Shown: positions 18,563 to 28,589 of the stretch, one piece after another
Position numbering within the stretch: the stretch's first letter is position 1
Layout of the letters: every line of letters starts with the position of its first letter
Assembly: GCA_002811675.1 (NCBI GenBank)
Contig: PDIM01000016.1
Location: 21,432 to 67,052 of the forward strand
Reading direction: 5' to 3'
Length of the DNA stretch: 45,621 nucleotides
Source: Ichthyosporea sp. XGB-2017a
Taxonomy: Eukaryota > Opisthokonta > Ichthyosporea
Translations under genes and position numbers: made by a program
Notes under the pieces: model-generated
What the model was told of the DNA's origin: nothing
Databases searched by the model: none
Seen by the model: only the letters and a program-made list of their open reading frames with translations

Positions 18563-20971
18563 TTACAAATCAAAGACTTCAAGCTCTTCTTCCCCCGGAA
18601 TTCCTCGAGCGGGGGCACTGTGCCCACCTCGAACACGCGATGGACTGTTTCTCTGAAGTGTGTCGTCATCGAATTCGTCTAAAATACTGTCCATTTCCGC
18701 ATCATCACCCCGATACGAAGAGTCAATATTCACCCTGTTATTTTGCCCCTTTACAATTATAGTCTTGCGCCCATGAGAAGGTGATGTAGACGGACTTCTG
18801 CTTCCCCTGCTTTCCCTCGAATAGCTCCTGCCTTCATATTTCACAACATCGTCTTCATCACTAAGGGATGACACTGAGAAGGAGTCTTCATCCTCATCGT
18901 GCCGCATTTTCTGACTTCGTGATGAGGGAGGGGAGCAATTCAAGGATGTGTTAGCTTTCAAAACGCCCACATCAGCTGTGGCAATGTCTGACAAGTGAGA
19001 AACTTCTTGATACTCTTCACGGCATTCATTGTTGGAAGTATATGAACCGGCATCTGAACCACGACTTGATCCGGTAGGAGAGCTACCGCGACGAGATGAG
19101 CGGTTGCTTTGGACGGAGGACCGCCGACGCTTTGTGTCAGCATATGTTGGGCTACCTAGTATGGGGATTTCTTGTGAGCGGGTTTTCTTTCTTGAAAAAC
19201 TTGGTTGTCGTAAGGGGCCTGTCTTCTTGATAGCTAATTCAGTGTACGTAAACTTGAAAGTAGCTTCTGCGTTAGAGTTTAAATCCTGTTCACTCTCACT
19301 GCGTGTTTTCAGAAAATTACCATTTTCTTTAGCACGTTTGATTCGCTCATTGCGGAGAGAGTCCATCCTACTTTTAAAAGCTTCAGCACTCAGTCTAGTA
19401 GTTCCTGGTGGGATTCCCCTGGCATCCAAAGCCTTTTCAAGAACATCTTTTAGTTCCATTCGTTCATTTTCCAAATTTTCAGATTCGTGATCATACCTCG
19501 CAAGTATAAACGGTCGTCCCTTGACAGGCCGGTATTTAAATGGGCGCCCTGGCCAGAGCAGTAAATCGGAACTCGGCTCTGGCTCCCTAGGCTTTGGGTT
19601 GCGGGGCTCATCTTTTTGGACCTTTTCGCGCTTTTGCGGAGGTGATTGTGGTGGCGAAGGTCGAATCACAAGCGTTTTTGACTCAGTGTGCATGCTGGCT
19701 TCCAATTCGTTGATTTTAGCTTGTGACTTATTTAAAGTTTCCATGTATTTCCGATTTTGGCGCTCCAATTTCTCCAATCTTTTACTCCACTTCCGTTCAG
19801 CATTTTCAAGAGCTTTTGAGATCCCGTCAGAATCTGTAGTCTGCCGCTCTTCTTTTACAATTTTGGTTTCTTTTTCACTCCTTTCAATTTCCTTTCGAAT
19901 CTTAAGACGAATGCTGTCATCTTCAAGTTCCCCAAGGTTCGACTTCTTTTCTTTGTCAGCCAAAGCTTTTTCCAAATCAGCTCTTTGTTGCTTCATTTGA
20001 TCTTCAAACATTTTCCGCAAATCCTCCAAAGCTTTAGCATGTGCCTTTGCCGCTTCCCTGGCTGCTCGTTCCATCTCTTCTTCTTTGGCCCGTAGAGCCG
20101 CCCTTTCTTCTGCCATTTTTCTTTCGAGCTCTCGCTTCATGTCATCATCCTGACCCCTTAACTTTTCGGTTAGCTTCATCAATTCAAGCTGAAGTTCTGC
20201 GACAGTCAAAGATGGTGTAGCGGGTCGAGGCGGAGGTGACGGAGAGCGGCCTACTTGAGTCACTTCAACCTCCCTTCGTAGAACCTGATCGGGGTGCCGT
20301 CTTTCAATATGAGCTTGCAAATATATGGCCGATACAAACGCTTTCTTGCAGCTCATACACTGAAAGTAACCGTTTGCACCCACATTCAGCATAGACTGAT
20401 ATGCTGCGATGGTTTTTCGACGGTTTCGATTCTCTTTCTTGAGTAATTCAATTTCTTCATCTTTTTTATGTAGCTCCATTTGGTACTCTTCGGCCGAAGC
20501 GATAACTTGGTTGACTTTATCATCGTTTGCTTCCCTCGATGTGGCAAGGAACTCTTGAGAATACAATAAGTATTCAATAATAAGTTGCGACAGTTTGAAG
20601 AGTTTAATAAATTGGGGATCAGCATACCTCCAATCTTCAGCGTCAACGTCGCAAAAAGTTACATTCTCCAATTGATGCTGCAACATATTCACATCGACTT
20701 CCCGCATAATTCTTTCCAAATCACAACTAGCTAAAGCTCTCCAATCTATTTTTTCGCGTCTTGGTTTGAAATAAAATCGAGGCATCTGCACCTCTTCTTG
20801 AGCAACCGTGCCTGAGCCATAGACAACGGATCTTGTGGGACTATGGACGCGTATTGGAGATCCATTGTAACCCCTTCTTGGCGACCTGGCACCTCCCAAT
20901 CTCCCAATACCACTACTAGTTGACTGATACAAGCCTGAAGACATGCTCCCGGGAACTGCTTTCAAGGTCAT
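18563..20971 (-). CDS. DZIP1: DZIP1/DZIP1L ciliary zinc-finger protein
   Basis: 802 residues, no intron. The DZIP1 N-terminal domain covers about residues 63-150: FYFKPRREKIDWRALASCDL, then REVDVNMLQHQLENVTFCDVD, then KLFKLSQLIIEYLLYSQEFL. One C2H2 finger follows (C205, C208, H221, H226), then a long coiled coil (about 255-440). A second conserved patch, GRPFILARYDHESENL with ERMELKDVLEKALDARGIP, also fits the family. The tail is Ser/Arg-rich and acidic. DZIP1 (zebrafish iguana) works at the basal body and transition zone and in Hedgehog signalling in vertebrates. Its presence implies that the organism builds a cilium at some stage. Confidence 0.88.
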   Translation of the reverse strand: MTLKAVPGSMSSGLYQSTSSGIGRLGGARSPRRGYNGSPIRVHSPTRSVVYGSGTVAQEEVQMPRFYFKPRREKIDWRALASCDLERIMREVDVNMLQHQLENVTFCDVDAEDWRYADPQFIKLFKLSQLIIEYLLYSQEFLATSREANDDKVNQVIASAEEYQMELHKKDEEIELLKKENRNRRKTIAAYQSMLNVGANGYFQCMSCKKAFVSAIYLQAHIERRHPDQVLRREVEVTQVGRSPSPPPRPATPSLTVAELQLELMKLTEKLRGQDDDMKRELERKMAEERAALRAKEEEMERAAREAAKAHAKALEDLRKMFEDQMKQQRADLEKALADKEKKSNLGELEDDSIRLKIRKEIERSEKETKIVKEERQTTDSDGISKALENAERKWSKRLEKLERQNRKYMETLNKSQAKINELEASMHTESKTLVIRPSPPQSPPQKREKVQKDEPRNPKPREPEPSSDLLLWPGRPFKYRPVKGRPFILARYDHESENLENERMELKDVLEKALDARGIPPGTTRLSAEAFKSRMDSLRNERIKRAKENGNFLKTRSESEQDLNSNAEATFKFTYTELAIKKTGPLRQPSFSRKKTRSQEIPILGSPTYADTKRRRSSVQSNRSSRRGSSPTGSSRGSDAGSYTSNNECREEYQEVSHLSDIATADVGVLKANTSLNCSPPSSRSQKMRHDEDEDSFSVSSLSDEDDVVKYEGRSYSRESRGSRSPSTSPSHGRKTIIVKGQNNRVNIDSSYRGDDAEMDSILDEFDDDTLQRNSPSRVRGGHSAPARGIPGEEELEVFDL

Positions 20972-22191
20972 TTTTCAAACCAAAGGGCAATACCACTAGA
21001 ACCACCTCCCCACACACTACTGACTGTAACTAAATAGAGCACCTAATTCCGAAGCCGAAATCCGCAGAATGGGAAGAAACAACCAGGAAAGAGCGAGAAG
21101 AAGGGATTAAGGAGCAGCCACAAGAAGAAGAAGGGAGTAGGCAGGGAGGAGGGAGGGATCAGTCATCAGGAATGTAGCCGGGACTCGGGAGGGGAATTAG
21201 GGATGAGTCTATGATCATTGCCTGGCAACCAACCCCGGGATAGGGAATAATAAAGGATGGGTTTAGGGTTAACCATGGATTAGGGTTAGGCGACTAAGGT
21301 CAGCTAGCTGAGCTATCTGGGCTGTATCTAGCTCTCTGGCACAACTGCAGTTTACTATTTATTATATTACTATCTATCCATGACTCTCTCTCTCGGTGAA
21401 GCATTGATTTCCTTGTCTTACTGGCGAATAATGTCTACTCTTTCTTCCCTCCACCTTTGGTGTCCCCTTCTAGTCTCCCATCCAATCTACTAGATCCAAA
21501 AATCTGCACCTTTTGCATTTCTTCACTAGCTAGCCTCACAGGCGAGATTTGCCACCCCTGCTTTTTATGACACATGGCCCATACTTACACATGGCACAGT
21601 CACTCTTTCATTCAATGAGATTAAGATCCGTTTACGTGAATCTTCTTTCAGGAGGAAGGAGGAACCAGCTGAGATATTTACAACATAGCATACACCAGAC
21701 GGTCTGTTTCAAACTATAATAATAGCATGGTTAATGGTTATAACCTAACACATGGACCTTGTCTAATTATAGCGCAGGTTTAAGGTTTCAGCTGGTTGTG
21801 CCAGAATTTGCAAGTTCGACTATAGTACTATACTTGAATAACATGTTTACACTGCGCATGTAGCCATGTGAGGCCATGTCCATGTGAATGAGGTCAGTGC
21901 AAGCCTTTACTTGCAATGACACTAGTCTCTGGTATGGACAAATACACCGGATATCTGCAGTACTGATAGAACCAGAGGAACAATTTCCTTCAATGCAGCT
22001 CCGTCAAGAAATGGTTCACTTCACGTCAAACCTCGGCACTTATTCTTTGTTATTTCCTTTCACTCACAGAGATTTGTTCAAGCTGCCAACCCACTATATG
22101 TGTACTTTGGCAAACAGATTGCTTTTCCTTCGCCTTTCCTCTGCGCCTTGGTTTTGAATATTCTTTGTGAGCTTTGCTGAAACATTCCGCC
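20972..22191. promoter_or_regulatory. Divergent intergenic region, DZIP1 / ankyrin gene
   Basis: 1.2 kb with no supported gene. A G-rich run (GGAGGAGGGAGGGATC, about 21144-21160) and TTTAGGGTTAACC plus TTAGGGTTAGG (21262-21290) cluster 170-320 nt upstream of DZIP1. Repeated CTAGCT motifs occur at about 21302-21330 and 21525. Confidence 0.4.
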
Positions 22192-23881
22192 ATGACAAAA
22201 TGGGCATGTGAATCATGCAGGGAGAGCCGGAGGCCCCTTCACTTTGCTGCATTTGTCGGTCATCTAGAGTGCATCCAATGGTACTTCAAAAACGGCATCG
22301 ACTTGAATGATTGCACAAAGGGTAAGTATGGGACTTGGAACAGTAGATGTATATTTATTTCCTCTTTCATGCTTTGAAAACTAAAACCGGGTATTTATGG
22401 CACAATGATTTATAGATGACGGATTCTCGCCTGTCCATTGGGCATCCCTACATGGGCACAAAACGTGCCTGGAGTGGTTAGTCGCAAACGGAGGAGATGT
22501 TAACAGGAAAGATAACAATGGATGGACCTCTGTTCATTTGGCAGCGCTAAAGGGAAATTTCGCTTGCCTTCAGTTTCTTCTGACTAAAGGTGGAATAATT
22601 AATGGAAAGGACAACTATGGATCCACACCCCTGCACAAAGCAGTCATCAATGGGCACTATAATTGTTACCGACTGCTACTCAGCAAAGGAGGGGATTCTA
22701 CTGCTATTGATGAATTGGGCTGGGAGATTCTTCACTGTGCAGCTTTTAAAGGAGGGAAAGACTGTTTTGATGAAATTGCCGACGTTGCTAAAAATATTGA
22801 CAAGCAGGACTTTACTGGAGACACAGCAGCCCATTTGGCGGCGGGTGAAGGTCATGTACATGTTTTGCAAAAACTCTACGAGCTTGGAGCAAACTTTATG
22901 ATTTTGAACAATCGAGAAGAAACCGCTTACGACATTGCCCTGAGGCTTGAACGCGAGCAATGTATTTTATTTCTCGAAAGCATCACCAACGGAGTCCCTT
23001 CTATTGCGGACTTTGGAAACAGTGATTTAGATAGCCTACCTACTGTAAAAGAAGATTCTGTGCGAAGTAGTGCAAGTTCCCCAGATACAGCACCATCAAA
23101 CAAACAATCTAATGTTAGCTCTGTAGAAAAGTTGGGGCCTTTGACAGAAAGTGAAGACCCATTAGACGTTTACGTGGGATCAAAATACCCTCTCCATGAC
23201 GCAGCTTTTGACGGCAATATCCCATGTATGAAGTATTATGTTGATACAGGACACGATGTCAATGAAAAAGATAACGAAGAAAATACTGCATTACATAAAG
23301 CTATTGAAAATAACCAGGTGAAAGCTGTAGAGTGGCTTCTTGAAAATGGAGCGAGTATGTACCTTCAAAATTTAAATTCCGTAACCCCACAAAGCTTAGC
23401 TCGAGAGATGGGCAATCAAGAAATTCTGGACATACTCGGCCGGTTTGAAGGGACGCCAGCAGGGTCTCTTAGTAGGAGAGAATCGGTGGCGTCAATGTCC
23501 CCAGCTATACAGGCCATGATTGATAGCATGGAAAAGCAGCTTGAGCTAGAGCGATTGGAGAAGCAAAGGCTTCAAGAAGAGCTTGATAAAGAAGAAAATC
23601 GCCGACGGGAAATGGAAGAATCGATGAAACCTTCCAACCCTCCCTCGGCACCTGAAAGCCCAATGCCCCTGAATGAAAGTGGAGTTTCAAAAAATGCGCT
23701 CCCATCATCGCCTCCACCTCCACCCAATGATCAAGAAGTTGCTCCACGGAAAAAGAAATCCAAGAAAAGCACCAAAAGAAAATCTTCAAAAGGAATCATT
23801 ATGGTAAAAGACTATTCCAAACAGTTTTCAATTACCGGAAAAAGTTGGGACAACAAGAAGGCTACCCATAAATTCGCATAA
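22192..23881 (+). CDS. Ankyrin-repeat protein with coiled coil and basic tail
   Basis: Two exons, 22192-22321 and 22416-23881, give 531 residues. The GTAAGT donor and TATAG acceptor join in frame to make NDCTKDDGFSPVHWASLHGH across an ankyrin repeat. About five repeats fill residues 13-190 (for example NGWTSVHLAALKGNFACLQFLL, then YGSTPLHKAVINGHYNCYRLLL). Two more lie around 240-310 (KYPLHDAAFDGN, then NTALHKAIENNQ). A charged coiled coil (MEKQLELERLEKQRLQEEL), a proline run (SPPPPP) and a Lys-rich tail follow. I cannot name an orthologue; it is probably a scaffold. The end lies 43 bp from the convergent XPR1 gene. Confidence 0.8.
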
Positions 23882-23924
23882 ACTGCTCAAAAGTTTATTG
23901 ACTGTTCTTTTCTAAAAAAACGGC

Positions 23925-26479
23925 TCACTCACCAAATGGTAAAGGAACAGAGCGAACAGCCCTAAACTTACCACAATTATTTAGATGCTCATTTTCTAAC
24001 CGAATCATGTTCCACACAAATCTTCTCACAATTTCACAAAACGCTAAAATAGTCAATAATACATTATGGTTCACCGCACCGAAAAGACCCGTCTGGCCCG
24101 GTGCGATGGTTAGCGTCCAAAGCCAGCGAAACCCAACGTCCAGGGTAGCACATCCATAATAAAACCATTCGGGATATAAATATGTTTTCCTAAGAAAGTA
24201 TCTCTTCCCATCCTCCCTTTTCCGCGCCAAACCCCAGTCCATAGTTATATCCCACGTTGACGTATAAATTGTTGAAACAATTGATGCCAGGATCCAAAAA
24301 TACCGAAATACCGTCCACGTTTTGGAATCGCCCGCCACGTATGCATCGAGGGATGCCATAGCACACACAAAGAAAGCGGTGCTATACTTTCCTGCATTTG
24401 CTAAGTGTGGAAAAGCATCGCCAGTGTCTCGGTATCGTCTTAGGCACTGCAAGAATCGCCACATTGCAGGAAGAATGGTAAGTATCGGCCTTATTCCGTA
24501 TTTCCCTGAAAGACACATAGAATCTGAACTATCATCCAAGCCAGTTACAAAATAGCATCCAGTGAAATACCAGTCCAATAAAGTAATATTCAGACTATTC
24601 ATCTGGTCCCCCAGCCAAAAATCGGCAAATAAAACATCATAGAATGGGGCTAAAACCATTCTTTTCGCCACTCTCAATAGATAAAAACGGCCACTTCGAT
24701 GCAGTATTGGCAGCGGGTTTATCAAGAAGACCAATAGCAATAAAGCAAACCCAAGAGCACTGTAAATCCCATTTATATGCAATACACTTTTTGTCACATA
24801 CAACAGCACAGCAAATATCCACCCAAGCATTAAAACCCCTGCAAACTCCATTATTTCAAGATATGACAAGTTGTTTCTCGGATCAAGCTCAAATATGAAC
24901 ACATGGTTGACACCTTTCAACTTCCATATAAACACATCAATACCAAACAAAAAGAACATAAAAATAGGAAGACAAGTTCCCCGAAACATCAGTAAGGCGG
25001 CGTTCCAATCGCTATACAGGGTGGGGTCATACCATTCATAATTTAAAAGAATTGTTATCAATAACGCTGTGAAAATAATTCCCATGTAGAGTCCTAAACG
25101 GAAAGATGCCCAGTGATAAGAGTGATGGCCAGATGGCAATCTCAGGTTTTTCATTCCTTTCTTCCTGTCCCCGTGGTAGAATTCATTGCACATCATGTTC
25201 TCACACAATGTCATCAACCGCTTAATATCACCCTCACAGTTAAAAGGCTCCTCAGAAACAGCTTCGACGTATCCAGAGCAATCAATCATTCCACAAGTGG
25301 CTTTCTGAAATTTCTTGATAAACTTAACAAGGGCAGTGAAGTTGAGGATTTGGTAATTCCTCAAAAGATCCAATCCACGGTAATACTCTGCTAGAGCATC
25401 CTTGAGTTTCCCTCTGCTCTTGCGAATGGAACTGCTAGACATCTCGGGGCTACTAGACTTCATCTTTGGTGTGTTTTTCTTCAATGTAACTTTTCTATTA
25501 CGTATTCCATTTCCGGCATCACCATCCTTCGCCCAAATATTTGAAGGAAAATCAATAATATCAAGGCCGTCATCCCCCCTTGGGTCACTCTTACACCTTA
25601 CTTCTACTTCCTCTGTGACCACAGATTCTGAAGTGGATTCCCTACTGCTCCCCGTAATTTCTCTAAATTTCAGGAGTTGATCTCTAAGAATTTGCAATTG
25701 TTCATTGGCTTCTTTCATTTTAATTTCAAAGAACCCATTGACTTTAAAAAGTTCCGTCTCTATACAATCTCTGAATTCGTTTTTAAGTACCTCCGTCTTG
25801 TGCTCAAAGGAGATATCTGCACTAGCCATATTAGTACTTCATACAATTGGATAGAAAGATCTTACTTTTCAAATAATTGCTGCTACTAACACTTACCCGT
25901 AACATCCAATTTTTCGTTACACATACGCTTGATTTTTTTCTTCAACATCTGCAAACAATACATACGTTAATATACAGACATTTGAATGCACTTGTATGAC
26001 TTGAACTGAGCCTATGCTGCATAATACATTACCTTGTATGCTACATACTTATCCCTCCATTCGGGAACTTGATGTTGTGTTAAATAGTGACCAAACTTCA
26101 TCGTGGATACAGTGTCTTTGTTAAAGCAACTTTTTCTTGACAGCCGAATAGGCGCACTTGTAAATCCCGATCTCCCGTCTGGATATAATGTCTTTATATA
26201 AAGACTATTTCTGTTTGAACCCTTTTTCTGTTCAAGACTTAGTGCCGGAACCTTTGCACTCGACTCAGCGCCAATTGAAGTTTCTCGTCCAAAAAAAGAT
26301 GCCGGGGAAGAGCGACCACTTCTCCAGCTACTGCTTCCGCTACTACTTCCGATTCCTGCGTTACTATTAACGCTCTCTGTGCTCCCGTAGTTGCGCAGTA
26401 ACGGTGTACTCTCTCTACTGCTTTCTGAATCCGTTCCTGTTCCTCCTAACAATCCGTCTCTTAACCGCGGATTACCCAT
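23925..26479 (-). CDS. XPR1: XPR1-type phosphate exporter (SPX + EXS)
   Basis: Three exons on the minus strand: 26479-26033, 25948-25897 and 25816-23925, giving 796 residues. The SPX domain starts at MKFGHYLTQHQVPEWRDKYVAYK (residue 127) and continues through a 17-codon mini exon (MLKKKIKRMC) that supplies the basic inositol-pyrophosphate-binding helix. Exon 3 has the rest of SPX, several membrane helices and the EXS domain (NAGKYSTAFF, then YTSTWDITMDWGL, then RRFVWNMIRLENEH), as in yeast Syg1 and human XPR1. XPR1 exports inorganic phosphate and is gated by inositol pyrophosphates. An unusual 126-residue N-terminal extension holds an acidic dileucine-like ESTPLL followed by RNYGS. Translation could instead start at the internal MKFGHY (26101). 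Confidence 0.92.
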
Positions 26480-28589
26480 ACAAAAAAGCAACCATTAGAT
26501 TCCCAAGCTCCCTCAAACCTTATTACAGACCAGAGAACTTAGAGAGCATACAATAATTGAAGCCGCGAAAGAAACACTCTTCTGCTTCATAAATGCCAAT
26601 TCCCTGGGCAGTGCTTCCCTCACGCGTCAACAGATCCAATCCAAACCAAACCAAACCAAACCAAATCAATCAACAGCAGTGGCGGTGTGTGTCTCTCTCT
26701 CCTCTACCTGGGGTCCCTCGCTATGACATAGTTCATGAGGCATGTGCACGACTAGAACTGTGATATTTATAGCCCCTCCCAGTCCCTGCAGCGCCGGGGG
26801 TGCTGATAGGGATTAGGGGCAGCAGCAGCTGATCATGATCTGCATGTAGTTGTAATAATGTTAATTACTGCAAGAATGCAAACTGTACTAGTGTAATTTG
26901 AATAAGCAGTTGCAACTTGCAAGTGTACGAGCAGGTTTAGTACCAAATTCTATAGCTTTGTAATTGGGATACACAAGCATAAATTGATAGTTCACACTTT
27001 TGCAAGCTCTTGGGAATACTCCACTCCACTCTTTTCGCACTTTGAACACAATGGTGCAGAATGAATAGCATTAAATGTGCTGAAGCAGACGAAGGCTTTA
27101 AATTTTGAAGCAAATTAAATTTTGAGGCAAATTTGGCAGCGCAAGGGACACTAGAACCTCTATATAGTTCTAGTGTCCCTTGTTGGCAGCGTACACACCA
27201 CGTGCCTTACCCCAAAAAAGTTTCAACACTTCTTTTGAGGGAGAAGCCGATGCAAGAACATTTTATTCATTCTGTTGTGTCTTTGCAATGGGATTTACAC
27301 TCGACCTCCAACTTCGACCTGTTCAGTTTTTCGAGCAAGAAGAGATTGGTTGAGCTTATTTATTCTCAATCACGCAGCTCAATCGACTGTTGATGGTTGA
27401 CAAACGTTCTCAGGCCATGCATGGGGCTTAGCTCCCAGTTTCTCGTGATATTCCCTCGAGGGAGATGATACAAGCAATTAATATAGTAAAGTCATGTTCG
27501 AGACAACACAGCTGTCGATCATGAGGACTGGCCCAGAGTCCGAGTTGCAAGTGGCTGCCAGGGTTATAGATGGAAGTGCTAATTAGGAGGAGGAGGGTTT
27601 GTTAACACTCCACGCGGTAATAATAATACTGCAGGAGGCCATGTGCGCCAACAAGGACAATGATAATATAAATAGACTGGGTGATAGACGGAGAGACTGT
27701 CAAGCGTATGCGGTGTGTGTTGAAGTGAAGGATCTGTGTAGGTAGACCATGCTACCATTGTGTGATCTATCCGCAATGTCCAGTGTGATGGCCCGTCTGT
27801 GTTGATTTGTCTAGAGCATGTTGTTTGGAAGGGCTAATCAACACAGGCGCTGGTGATCATTTGTGTCGCTCAGTTGCCGTGCAGAAAAACTTGATTTCCG
27901 TAGTCTTGTAAAATGTAAGTTTTCTAATTCTTTTTCTGTAATCTTTTTTTTTTATTATTTGGTTGATCAAACATCATCCATTGGCAGATATGGAAGAGGT
28001 AAAGGAAGAAAATGTTATCATGCTGAACGGCTTCCGTCGCAGAGCTCCATAAGAGCTGTTTTGGCTCTTTGGAAGGATGCTACTGTTGCTTGTACACCCT
28101 GAAGACGAACAAGAAGTCATAGTTACACTGATCCCTCATTCACAATGCCTTTTTGATGTGTTTTTTCATTATGTGAACATCAAGTTGTATACAAGTTGCT
28201 AATAATCTATTTTTTTCTCAGTGTATGATTTAGTCATTAAGCTTACTCTCTTATTGTGCTGTTGAGATAATTGGCGAAAACTGTTGAATGGTAAGTTGCT
28301 GAAGCTGGTAAAGTTATGTGCACCAGAGCTAGTGGCGTTTTTGAGAGGGAGACAACAGGCGTGTAATGATGAAGAACTTCTGCCGCCCCAGGCTTAGAAC
28401 CTTTGTGTTCTGTGCTGATAAGCAGAATTGTTATCGTCCTGAACTCATGTTTTGTTTTGGCTTTTTGTTGAAAACCCTATTTGGTATTCAGTATATGTTG
28501 CTGTTATTCTGACATCCGGCTTTTCTCTTTTTGCCTTTTTTTTGACTGATAGAATGGAACATGGTTTTTTTATTATTATTAGGAGTAGC
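26480..28589. other. Long intergenic region upstream of XPR1
   Basis: 2.1 kb between two minus-strand genes. It holds an (AAACC)n run near 26640-26668, the short inverted-repeat insertion at 27133-27191, and an intron-like GTAAGT...TTGGCAG stretch around 27915-27988 followed by a stem-loop. No protein gene was recognised. Confidence 0.5.
27133..27191. mobile_element. 41-bp MITE-like inverted repeat with 9-bp target duplication
   Basis: A 41-bp element (27142-27182) has perfect 16-bp terminal inverted repeats, CAAGGGACACTAGAAC and GTTCTAGTGTCCCTTG, around a 9-nt centre, CTCTATATA. It is flanked by identical 9-bp direct repeats TTGGCAGCG (27133-27141 and 27183-27191). This is the shape of a cut-and-paste DNA transposon remnant; a 9-bp duplication is typical of Mutator-like elements. 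It has no coding capacity. Confidence 0.75.

Noticed and set aside
21888-22157. 89-codon frame upstream of the second ankyrin gene
   Set aside because: No domain, and the ankyrin protein has a good start of its own at 22192.
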